Of a stretch of DNA of 64,000 bases, positions 27,758 to 35,838 are shown one piece after another. The position numbers and the translations under genes were made by a program. The stretch is from Photobacterium lipolyticum (GTDB lineage: Bacteria; Pseudomonadota; Gammaproteobacteria; Enterobacterales; Vibrionaceae), in contig NZ_PYMC01000009.1 of the NCBI RefSeq assembly GCF_003026475.1, positions 62,001 to 126,000 of the forward strand, written 5' to 3'. The notes beneath the pieces were generated by a model, which saw only the letters and a program-made list of their open reading frames with translations, ran no database searches and had not been told where the DNA came from. Positions within the stretch are counted from its first letter, which is position 1, and each line of letters starts with the position of its first letter.

Positions 27758-27923
27758 ATGAAATACTCCATCCTAGCTAATTGAGCTATTGGGATTGGGG
27801 CTATTATTTATTTCCCTTTGTTAAGTCAACCTAGCAGACAACGGGGCTTCTTAATTCTGATAAGTAAGACGTGTATACCCAACCCACTCTCAGCCAACGC
27901 AAAATAATGATGCCCTCCCCAAC

Positions 27924-28703
27924 TCACTCCTTCTGACTTGCATCATCAGCGTCGTTCAGGGCTACATCGACGGCCTCAACCACAGAGTCAACACATAGAA
28001 ATCGTCTTGCAAGCTGGTTTTCATCGCCCGGCTGGTACTTACCTGTTTTAACCAGGCAAGCTTGTAGCCCTGCATTTAGAGCGCCTTCAACGTCACCAAA
28101 GATATCATCTCCCACCATCAAAATCGTGTCAGCAGGAGCGGTTGTCGAAGCCACAATCTGGTTAAAAAATTCAGCGGACGGCTTACCGACAATAAGCGCT
28201 TCGGTGGTGGCGGCGTATTCAATGGCGTGGATAAAAGGGCCGGCATCCAGATGCAGCTGGCCACCGAGTTTGAAATATCGATTACGACCAATGCCGATCA
28301 GCGTTGCGCCGTTTTGGCAGAGCTGAAACGCATGATCTAGAGTCTCATAGCAAAAACCATCTTCAGCATCGCCAATAACCACCGCATTCGGTCGGCTTTG
28401 CTCAAGATCGGCAAATTCAGATTGGATATTTTTGTGGATCAGGCAGTAGGGACGCCACTGACGTTGCTTTAGCAGTGCCTTGACGGCGGCGGGAGCGGTG
28501 TAGATCTGCCGCAGATCGATGTCAAATCCCAGGGCAATGAGATCGTCATAGATCTGGTTGCAGGTCTTACGGGAAGTGTTGGTGACAAAACGGATCTCAA
28601 GATCACTGGCTTGGGCGCGCTTTATTGCTTCTACGGCGCCGGGTATTGCTTGGGGGCCAACATACAATACCCCGCTAAGATCAAAAAACAGTGCTTTGTA
28701 CAT
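27924..28703 (-). CDS. HAD-IIA phosphatase, LHPP-like (TIGR01458 type)
   Basis: A 259-residue HAD-superfamily hydrolase. Motif I is FFDLSGVLYVG with nucleophile D8; position +2 is S, as in the phospholysine/phosphohistidine phosphatase LHPP (DISGVL), rather than D. Motif II lies in FVTNTSRK (T at about 41) and motif IV in VGDDIFGDVEGALNAG. The cap is of the IIA type. It may hydrolyse phosphohistidine, phospholysine or pyrophosphate; the natural substrate is unknown. The start at 28703 is preferred over 28769 because the family begins at this residue and GGGGGAATCAGG lies upstream. Confidence 0.85.
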   Translation of the reverse strand: MYKALFFDLSGVLYVGPQAIPGAVEAIKRAQASDLEIRFVTNTSRKTCNQIYDDLIALGFDIDLRQIYTAPAAVKALLKQRQWRPYCLIHKNIQSEFADLEQSRPNAVVIGDAEDGFCYETLDHAFQLCQNGATLIGIGRNRYFKLGGQLHLDAGPFIHAIEYAATTEALIVGKPSAEFFNQIVASTTAPADTILMVGDDIFGDVEGALNAGLQACLVKTGKYQPGDENQLARRFLCVDSVVEAVDVALNDADDASQKE

Positions 28704-28838
28704 CCTGATTCCCCCATCTGTTTTGTTGAGTATAGAGTGTGGGGAGATGGAACGGATCTCGTCAGTCACAAGTTCGTGATCTGCTCAGGCTCCTTTTGGG
28801 AATCTGATGTTTCAGTACTTTGGGTTATTTCTGTCCGT

Positions 28839-29027
28839 TTAGTGGATCTGTTTCCCCAGCCCCACCAAAGGCTTGCCGTCATCGTCATAAGTCAGCTCGC
28901 ACTTCATGAGCTCGCCCTGAGACTCAACATGCGTGTAATCGCCGTTTGCGAATTTCAGTGCCGCGACAGGGGTCAGCCAATCGCCATAACCACACAAGTC
29001 CGCCCAGCTGATCTTCATAACTTTCAT
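28839..29027 (-). CDS. Small hypothetical protein (62 aa)
   Basis: A 62-residue soluble protein with a clear ribosome binding site (TAAGGAAATATC before ATG). It opens MKVMKISWADLCGYGDWLTPV and has no signal peptide or known motif. It lies upstream of the HAD phosphatase gene on the same strand, 135 bases away, possibly cotranscribed. Function unknown. Confidence 0.6.
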   Translation of the reverse strand: MKVMKISWADLCGYGDWLTPVAALKFANGDYTHVESQGELMKCELTYDDDGKPLVGLGKQIH

Positions 29028-29390
29028 GATATTTCCTTAGCCATTTCTATAAAGCGGAATCAAATTACGACCTTGTTCGTAATTTATCATCGCTCATCTC
29101 TGAAACCATCACAACCTTTCAGACACATTTATAGAAATATCGTCCAAAAGTAAGATCGAGAGATAATTTCTAGGATAAGTGAGTTACAGAGAAGGATTAA
29201 ATCAGGACTAATTGATAGATTTAGTATCATTGACTTAAGCCGTGTCGATTTTTGGGAGAAAGATCATCAATTTTTCATTTCATATACGTTACCGTCATAT
29301 TCTAATTGTGCTATCCGCAGGTGGAATATGACGCTTTTATCTTGTCACCTTTTCCTGCAAACAATTTTACTCAGCAGATGCTATCCGTTG

Positions 29391-29406
29391 GATTTATCGA
29401 TAAATC
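29391..29406. promoter_or_regulatory. Perfect 16-base palindrome upstream of diguanylate cyclase gene
   Basis: GATTTATCGATAAATC is a perfect palindrome about 130 bases before the GTG start of the next gene. It could be an operator; no regulator is assigned. The rest of 29028-29532 is AT-rich without a supported gene. Confidence 0.35.
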
Positions 29407-29532
29407 AGCTAGATGAAACGCTTTTTTTTAGCTCGTATTAGAGTAAAGACACTACACTAAAAGAGGCGATTACGAATAGGTATAAATTTACCACACCGAT
29501 TTTTGCAATAAACCCAACACGAATAAGATGAT

Positions 29533-30798
29533 GTGCTTGTGAACCTTAGCCCCGCAATCAATGAACAACTATTTATAAAATCCCACTACGGTGTCGTGAT
29601 CCATCGGGATTTTAAGGCGCTCTATGCTGATGATAACTACGCACGTTACTTTGGATATCAATCTGGTCAGGATATTGTCTCTCTGACTAGCTTATTACAA
29701 CTGATTGCTCCGCATGAGCATGAAAGTGCGATTCAAGCTTACCGTGCGGTCATGTCAGGGAAACAGCAACCCGGTGTAAGCTCATACAAAAATATCGATA
29801 AAAATGGAAACGAATTCATCGTATTGACGGTTGATCACGTTATTGAGTGGCAAGGCGAGAAAGCCATGCAAATCACGATTATAGATTTAAGCCCTCATGT
29901 TGAAACGCACCGCAAACTGCAAGCCAGTGAAGAGCGCTACCGCGAACTGGTTGACGGCTCAATTCAAGGCATTCTGGTCCATAAGAATTTCAAACCATTA
30001 TTCTGTAACCATGCGTACGCACAGATGTTTGGGTTTGAAGATGATCAAGCTTTGATGAATATAAACTCAATTCTCCCGTTGATTTCTTCGATTTACCATC
30101 ATCAAGCACAGCAAGATAATCAGGCCTTGCTTGCTGGGAAAAAAGACGCGATTAAAACCGAAAGTAAAGGAGTACGCGCTGACGGTTCAACAGTATGGCT
30201 GAGCGTATTATCAAGACCGGTGCAATGGAATGGCGAACGAGTCATTCAGGTCACCGCAATGGATATCACCGAGCAGCAATTACTCCGTCAACAGCTTGAG
30301 CACCGCGCCAACTATGATGGGTTAACAAATCTGTTAAATCGCCGTGCATTATCGGAATTACTGGAAAAGCAGTTTGCTTATCATCAAATTCATTCAGCTC
30401 CGTTGTGCTGCGTCCTGATAGATTTAGACAACTTTAAAGCTATCAACGATCAATATGGTCATCATATCGGCGACAAAATATTAAAATTATTCGCCGCTAC
30501 CAGTAAAAAGAACATCAGAGAAAGTGATTATATCTGCCGTTGGGGGGGCGAGGAGTTTGTGCTAATTTTGCCTAACACCGATATTGAACGAGCGGCTTTC
30601 ATCGCTGAACGTCTTTGTGATGCCATAGCCAAGCTTAGGCTCCCAACAGGTAACGGCTACGTGAACTTCTCAGCCAGCATGGGCGTGTCATCACTGTCGG
30701 ACAACACGTCCAATGTCGATCTATTGCTATCTAAAGCTGATAATGCGCTATATCAGGCCAAACATCTGGGAAAGAACCGTGTCGTTATCGCATCATAA
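29533..30798 (+). CDS. Diguanylate cyclase with two PAS domains
   Basis: A 421-residue cytoplasmic signalling protein. Two PAS domains (about 12-125 and 133-255) share the repeated pattern of a short hydrophobic start (GVVIHRDFKALYADDNYARYFGY / GILVHKNFKPLFCNHAYAQMFGF). A GGDEF domain follows at about 265-420. The active-site motif is GGEEF (338-342), and an RxxD inhibitory site (RESD, 329-332) stands five residues upstream, so the enzyme should make cyclic-di-GMP and be feedback inhibited. The start is GTG at 29533 or 29539; the only nearby ATGs are in another frame. The signal sensed by the PAS domains is unknown. Confidence 0.9.
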   Translation: MLVNLSPAINEQLFIKSHYGVVIHRDFKALYADDNYARYFGYQSGQDIVSLTSLLQLIAPHEHESAIQAYRAVMSGKQQPGVSSYKNIDKNGNEFIVLTVDHVIEWQGEKAMQITIIDLSPHVETHRKLQASEERYRELVDGSIQGILVHKNFKPLFCNHAYAQMFGFEDDQALMNINSILPLISSIYHHQAQQDNQALLAGKKDAIKTESKGVRADGSTVWLSVLSRPVQWNGERVIQVTAMDITEQQLLRQQLEHRANYDGLTNLLNRRALSELLEKQFAYHQIHSAPLCCVLIDLDNFKAINDQYGHHIGDKILKLFAATSKKNIRESDYICRWGGEEFVLILPNTDIERAAFIAERLCDAIAKLRLPTGNGYVNFSASMGVSSLSDNTSNVDLLLSKADNALYQAKHLGKNRVVIAS

Positions 30799-31346
30799 TA
30801 ACGAACATCACACTCGAAAGGCCGCTAACATGCAGTGCCCTTTTGTTAAAACCGAATTGATTAAAATATCCACATATTGCTTATCATTTATCTATTTGCT
30901 TAGTTACCCTTGGAGAAGATGCCAAGTTTTCACGGGATACTTCTGAGCAAACAAGTTGCTTATTCGCCTTGTTGAACTGCATTCCAATAAGTATTAATGA
31001 TACCGTGGTCGAAATAATAAAAACAAACAATAATGACCTGGCGTAAGCGTGGTAAAAATATTGACATTACTCGTCATTTTCTCAACGAGAAACAGCGGTA
31101 TTCAACTAATAAATGCAACAGGCTTATTTAACGTACTTCGTTATATCCGTGAATAACCCGTTAGAGATCTAATATCCGCACTTAAAGCATGGCCATACTA
31201 CAGCCCAAATATTAATTCTTAAGAATTAGAGTTGTCGTCCCTGAAACAACCTATTCAATGAAATCACACCAAATTTATTCTTTTGCATTAAAATTAGTCA
31301 CTTAAATTACGTCATTTATACCAGCCCCATTAGGTACAAAAATATA

Positions 31347-31370
31347 TACTCAAGTAACCTCAAGATGCTT
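31347..31370. repeat. Copy of a Vibrionaceae-type dispersed repeat
   Basis: The sequence ACTCAAGTAACCTCAAGATG matches from memory the tatacccaagcaacttcaagatg element scattered in Vibrio and Photobacterium genomes. A second, longer relative is at 38476-38518. Confidence 0.4.
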
Positions 31371-31724
31371 AACCATCCTGACTTGTTCAGCCAATGCCTC
31401 TAGGCTAATAGCTCAGACGGACACACCAGATAGATTAAATTTCGCCCAACGCGGTCAATCTGCTTGCAGTGAGTTACCCACCGTTTTTGTGGATAAACCA
31501 AATTACCCCTTTAAAAACAATACGATAACATTTTCAATATATAAAATAAGAATATTGCGCTATTTCTGAAGAAATAAATGAAATCAAGGAAAAGTCTTGT
31601 GTCATATATCATGCCACATACAAATGTCAATATTAACAAATAGCACGATATGCATACTTACTTATAAAAATGAATCGTGAAGGCTGCGATCATTGCAGGA
31701 TAAATAAAAAATTTAACACAAAGA

Positions 31725-31749
31725 AAGCCGCACCATTGCAGTGCGGCTT
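31725..31749 (-). terminator. Hairpin after minus-strand gene remnant
   Basis: AAGCCGCAC and GTGCGGCTT form a perfect 9-bp stem with a 7-base loop. On the minus strand it follows the stop of the remnant at 31780 by 30 bases and continues TCTTTGTG. Confidence 0.6.
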
Positions 31750-31779
31750 GATTTTGTATCTTTACCTACCTTTGTCTAC

Positions 31780-31905
31780 CTACTCAGCACACACAAGGTT
31801 ATTACGGTCTATAGGAGCTTCGCCACTCATTACGTTGAGTTTGCCGTGTTCGATACCATTCAATAGGATTAATCGAACTCTTCTGTTCTGGCGAAGAAAA
31901 AATAT
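31780..31905 (-). pseudogene. 3' end remnant of an unidentified gene
   Basis: An open minus-strand frame of about 41 codons has protein-like composition and ends GIEHGKLNVMSGEAPIDRNN and VCAE before TAG (31780-31782). It is closed upstream by a stop at 31906-31908 and has no plausible start. A terminator-like hairpin follows at the usual distance, which supports a genuine gene end whose 5' part is lost. The family was not recognised. Confidence 0.35.
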
Positions 31906-31908
31906 TTA

Positions 31909-32352
31909 AACAATATTTATGGTGACACTTACCAAATTGTTAACAACTAAGCACTCACTTAGAAGCTTTTACATTTATACTTGTCACAAGTTACTCGTTG
32001 ACTCGAAGTCAGCGGCAACCCGAAACCTGCACTCTAGAGCATAACGAATACGGCTTTGTTCCTCCGAGAATCTAAAGCATTAATAATTGCTCAACACAGG
32101 CTTCATATTAAATATGGTCTTAAATTTCGATTTTCGCAAATTATTTTCCTGTTGTCAGTTCACATAAATACCAGCGCAATTCCAATCCAATCAACATGCC
32201 TATCAGATTCATTAACTTACGCCAATTAATATTATTTTCAGCTTTACAACGCCCCAATCTTATTCTTTTTGAACTCTCCGAGAGCATTGCATTGCCTTTA
32301 TAGTGTAAACTTTTGGTTAAATTTCGACCGGAAACGAGGGATCGCAAGGTTA
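31909..32352. other. Intergenic region before the TDT transporter
   Basis: AT-rich sequence without a supported gene. The open frame of the transporter extends back to a TTG at 32269, but the first good start is ATG 32353. Confidence 0.4.
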
Positions 32353-33309
32353 ATGGCTGCAATAGGTAACGTTTTTCGATATGTACCCACAGCACAAGCG
32401 GCATTAGCGCTCGCATTCACTGGAATTGGATTGGCATGGTCACTTTTTTTACCTGATAACGCTAGTGCTATTCGCGGGGTTTGTGCCTTGATTGGTGTCT
32501 GTTTGCTCATTCCTGTTGTTCTGAAATATGCCTTTAACCCTCGGCTGTTTATTCAGGATTTACGACACCCGCTGTATGGTAGTCTGATGGCACCGATGAC
32601 CATGACTCTGCTGGTTCTGTCTGATTATATATCTTCCATCCATGTTGAAAGCGCGCGTCTACTTTGGTACCCCGCATTGTTGTTACACTTTACTATGCTG
32701 GTACTGTTCTTCAGCTTTCAATGTCAAAAATTTCGGCTGATCAACTTGTATCCGAGTTGGTTCCTGTATCCGGTGGGAGCGATCAGTGGCACCTTAGCCG
32801 GCCCCCAATTAGGGCACACTGATTTTGCCCTGGCGATGACTGAAATCTGCATTACTACCTATTTTATAATGTTGCCCGTTGTATTGTACCGGCTCTGCTT
32901 TGCCGGTCGCTTACCTCGCCCTGCCAGACCAACCCTGGCTATCATGGCTGCCCCGGTCAATTTGTCCTTAACCGCTTATCTGCTCAATGTTGAACAACCC
33001 GATCCTATTTTGACCGGCGCATTGGCGGGCGTGGGCATTACCATGACCATTCTGGTCTACCTGTGCTATTTCGATCTGCTCAAACAGAGATTTCAGCCAT
33101 CACTCGCTGCTGTCACATTTCCTTCCGTGATCAGCGCAGTCTCAATTGACCACCTGACCACTTGGCTGGTCATCGACTATCCCCAATGGGCTTGGCTGGA
33201 AAAGCTGGGGATATTTGAGATCACCGTTGCAACAGGCTTAGTGCTCTGGGTTGGATGGCAATATTGCCGTCATTATCGGCCTCAATATCAACTGTTCAGT
33301 CGTCCGTAA
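32353..33309 (+). CDS. TDT family transporter (TehA/SLAC1-like)
   Basis: A 318-residue inner-membrane protein with about ten hydrophobic segments and short loops, the topology of the tellurite-resistance/dicarboxylate transporter (TDT) family that includes TehA and plant SLAC1. Conserved features include PVGAISGTLAGPQLGH and the repeated proline/glycine breaks in the helices. Substrate could be an anion, dicarboxylate or tellurite; no tehB methyltransferase is next to it. The start ATG 32353 follows GCAAGGTTA. It ends 7 bases from the end of the convergent hdfR gene. Confidence 0.8.
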   Translation: MAAIGNVFRYVPTAQAALALAFTGIGLAWSLFLPDNASAIRGVCALIGVCLLIPVVLKYAFNPRLFIQDLRHPLYGSLMAPMTMTLLVLSDYISSIHVESARLLWYPALLLHFTMLVLFFSFQCQKFRLINLYPSWFLYPVGAISGTLAGPQLGHTDFALAMTEICITTYFIMLPVVLYRLCFAGRLPRPARPTLAIMAAPVNLSLTAYLLNVEQPDPILTGALAGVGITMTILVYLCYFDLLKQRFQPSLAAVTFPSVISAVSIDHLTTWLVIDYPQWAWLEKLGIFEITVATGLVLWVGWQYCRHYRPQYQLFSRP

Positions 33310-33316
33310 ATGCCAC

Positions 33317-34177
33317 TCAAACACTTTTCGTAACCATATTCAGTGGCACTTCCAGGATATCTTTAATCAGCTCTTGCTTTTCATTATCCTCGCGCCAAAC
33401 CAGGTACAGAGCCTGCTCCATGATGGGTGCGCCTTGCACCAGATACAGCTCGCCATCTTCCACACTTTGACTGACCACTGGGGCCGGCAGGTAACCCACA
33501 CCGCCATTGGCAATAATATACTCCAGTGCCATGCGGGAAGAATGGGTGTGTAGAATCGGGGTGCGTTGCAACTCAGTCACTCGACCGTGCTCAATCGCGA
33601 AACGAGTCCCCCAATCCAGGTACACAAGGGGCATATCACGAAGATCATCCATGTTGCAGTTCGGACGATGGGCCACCAGTTGTAATTGGAAATCACGGAC
33701 TTTTAATACTTTCAAGTTCTCAACTTTTGGCGGCTCACTGGTAATAAAAAGATCGACATTTTTTTCCAGCAGCGACTTTGATAAGTCATGCCGTGGTACC
33801 GACTCCAAACGTAAAGCCAGCCCCGGTACCGCACCATAAATGCGGTTTATCCAGTCGGAAATTCCGTCAAATTCCCAAAACAATGAAGAAGCTCCGATAG
33901 CAATTTGAATATTGTAGTTTTCCGTCAGCGCGACATCATGCTTAGCCCTGCCCCAAGTTTGTAAAATTGCTTCCGCATAAGGCAGCAGGCGTTCACCCGC
34001 TCCGGTTAACTGGACATTACCTCGTTGCCGCGTGAGCAGCGGGTTTCCGAGTTGTGATTCGAGCTGCCGGATACGAAAACTCACAGCCGATTGAGTCAGA
34101 TATAAGTTCTCGGCTGCACGGCCAAAATGACGGGTTTTTGTCACTTCCAGAAAGGTCTTGAGTAGTTCTGTATCCAA
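33317..34177 (-). CDS. hdfR: LysR-type transcriptional regulator HdfR
   Basis: A 286-residue LysR-family regulator. The N-terminal helix-turn-helix (residues 1-60) reads MDTELLKTFLEVTKTRHFGR and continues AAENLYLTQSAVSFRIRQLE, almost the same as E. coli HdfR, which represses flhDC and regulates the glutamate synthase operon. The effector domain covers about 85-280. The start is TTG (34175-34177): no ATG or GTG is available before an in-frame stop. It is divergent from maoP, as in E. coli, where the two genes are adjacent; the 162-base gap should contain both promoters. Confidence 0.9.
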   Translation of the reverse strand: MDTELLKTFLEVTKTRHFGRAAENLYLTQSAVSFRIRQLESQLGNPLLTRQRGNVQLTGAGERLLPYAEAILQTWGRAKHDVALTENYNIQIAIGASSLFWEFDGISDWINRIYGAVPGLALRLESVPRHDLSKSLLEKNVDLFITSEPPKVENLKVLKVRDFQLQLVAHRPNCNMDDLRDMPLVYLDWGTRFAIEHGRVTELQRTPILHTHSSRMALEYIIANGGVGYLPAPVVSQSVEDGELYLVQGAPIMEQALYLVWREDNEKQELIKDILEVPLNMVTKSV

Positions 34178-34339
34178 AATTTTTTCTCTAAATTAGGAAG
34201 ATAATAGCTAACAACATCATACAGCGCGGCTCTTCAATCGGCTGATAAATTTTTTTTATCGTTAACGCGAAAAGTTTTTGTTTTACACAAAATACAGTTT
34301 GGATTAAATATCTGCAAAATATTTATAGGAATGGCATAA

Positions 34340-34669
34340 ATGAGAAGCGAAGGTAAATTTTACGACGATAAAAATTTCCCTCGGGGATTCAACCGAAGTG
34401 GAGATTTCACTATAAATGAAGCCGACACACTGGAAAATTTTGGCCGTACCATGAAAGCCCTCTACGAAGGGCAGATCACGCCGGTCGAAGAGTCAGAAGT
34501 GAATTTCATCAAAGAGATCACAGGTCAACAAGAAGTTACTTCCCATTATGCAAGATGCTGGGTTAAATACCTGAACAAAACACAGAATAAGTCAATAACC
34601 TATACTTTATGTAACACCCAACGCAATAGCAACGAAAGCTACGGCGAATCAGACGTAGAGTTTGACTAG
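34340..34669 (+). CDS. maoP: DUF413 protein MaoP
   Basis: A 109-residue soluble protein of the DUF413 (YifE/MaoP) family: FPRGFNRSGDFTINEADTLE near the start and EEVNF/HYARCWVKYL segments are characteristic. In E. coli, MaoP together with the nearby site maoS organises the Ori macrodomain of the chromosome. Its divergent placement next to hdfR matches E. coli. AGGAATGGCATAA precedes the ATG. A stem-loop follows at 34718-34742. Confidence 0.88.
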   Translation: MRSEGKFYDDKNFPRGFNRSGDFTINEADTLENFGRTMKALYEGQITPVEESEVNFIKEITGQQEVTSHYARCWVKYLNKTQNKSITYTLCNTQRNSNESYGESDVEFD

Positions 34670-34717
34670 GTATAAAGACCCTGACAAACCATTCTGGATG
34701 TAAAAACAACACATAAA

Positions 34718-34742
34718 CAGATGTGGCGACACGCCATGTCTG
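34718..34742 (+). terminator. Hairpin after maoP
   Basis: CAGATGTGGCG and CGCCATGTCTG pair over 11 bases with two G-T pairs around ACA, followed by ATTTATTT. Probably a terminator separating maoP from the next operon. Confidence 0.6.
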
Positions 34743-34803
34743 ATTTATTTAAAGGCCGAGTTAATCATCGGGCCACACCTCAACTAATGCTTGGAATACC
34801 TCT

Positions 34804-35838
34804 ATGAAATTTTGCTTTGTAATGTACCCATGGGACAGAGTAGAGCCAGAATCTGACTCTACTCTGCGCATGATCCATGAAGCGGTCAGCCGTGGACATA
34901 CTGTAGCAATTACAACGCCTAACAATCTGACGATGCGTGACAGCTCGGCTATCGCTTTTTGTAAGGTCATAAAAAAATCGTCAGATCCAATCACAAACAA
35001 TATTCCAAGTTTCTACCGCCATGTTGAGTTCAGAAAAGCGCAGCTGCCACTGGCCGGATTTGATGTCATTTTTATGCGTGCAAATCCACCGTTAGATACT
35101 ATGGCCCTGAACTTCCTTGATTCGGTTCGTGGTGACGTCTTTATCATGAATGATATCGATGGCTTACGTGTTGCCAACAATAAGCTCTATACAGCGTCGC
35201 TGCACGATCCGCACAACGAATTTATTCCGGCAACCTACGTATCCAAAAACCGGGATTATCTAGAGCGGGTATTAGCAGAGAATACGAATGAACGTATGAT
35301 CATGAAACCGCTCAACGGCTACGGTGGTAGCGGTGTTATCCTGGTAGAAAAAAGCGCCCAATCTAGCGTGAAATCGCTGCTTGATTTTTATATCGGCGAC
35401 GAAAAGAACTATGTGATCCTTCAGGACTACGTTGAAGGCGCAGAACAAGGCGATGTGCGCATTATGATGCTCAACGGTGAGCCAATTGGTGCCATGCGTC
35501 GCGTACCGGCCGAAGGTGATGTGCGATCTAACATCCATGCCGGTGGCAAGGAAGTTAAACACATCTTATCTAAGCAGGAAAAACGCCTTTGTAAGCATAT
35601 CGGACCTAAACTGGTGCGTGACGGCCTGTACTTTGTCGGCCTGGATGTGATCAATGGAAAATTGATTGAAGTAAACGTCTTAAGCCCTGGAGGTATTACC
35701 CGTATCAACCGCCTTAACCGTACCAAGTTGCAGCGTCAAGTAATCGATTTTGCAGAAAGTGTCGTCAACGCCAAAGAGTTGGTGATCAGTCGTAAGAACG
35801 AATTCCGAAAAGTGATCGAAGATGCTGACGCTTACTGA
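34804..35838 (+). CDS. GshB-like ATP-grasp ligase
   Basis: A 344-residue ATP-grasp enzyme closely similar in plan to glutathione synthetase GshB. The N-terminal domain has the PLAGFDVIFMRANPPLD segment (GshB: PLDRFDVVLMRQDPPFD). The ATP-binding loop is GYGGSGVILVEKS at about 173-185, and the metal-binding and C-terminal region reads FVGLDVIN... and EVNVLSPGGITRINR (GshB: NVTSPTCIREIE). The change from SPTCI to SPGGI and the neighbouring peptidase suggest a different acceptor from gamma-glutamylcysteine. It ends 17 bases inside the next gene, so the two are translationally coupled. Confidence 0.85.
   Translation: MKFCFVMYPWDRVEPESDSTLRMIHEAVSRGHTVAITTPNNLTMRDSSAIAFCKVIKKSSDPITNNIPSFYRHVEFRKAQLPLAGFDVIFMRANPPLDTMALNFLDSVRGDVFIMNDIDGLRVANNKLYTASLHDPHNEFIPATYVSKNRDYLERVLAENTNERMIMKPLNGYGGSGVILVEKSAQSSVKSLLDFYIGDEKNYVILQDYVEGAEQGDVRIMMLNGEPIGAMRRVPAEGDVRSNIHAGGKEVKHILSKQEKRLCKHIGPKLVRDGLYFVGLDVINGKLIEVNVLSPGGITRINRLNRTKLQRQVIDFAESVVNAKELVISRKNEFRKVIEDADAY

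Larger units (their letters stand above)
30799..31779. other. Long AT-rich stretch without a supported gene
   Basis: Nearly 1 kb with short frames only. It contains a single DnaA-box-like sequence (31488-31496), a fragment of a dispersed repeat at about 31347-31370, and a hairpin at 31725-31749. It looks like decayed or non-coding DNA. Confidence 0.45.

Noticed and set aside
28611-29153. 180-codon plus-strand frame
   Set aside because: It is antisense to the start of the HAD gene and to the 62-residue gene, which has a clear ribosome binding site.
31488-31496. DnaA box (TGTGGATAA) as sign of a replication origin
   Set aside because: Only one box, no cluster, no dnaA/rctB/parAB genes nearby.
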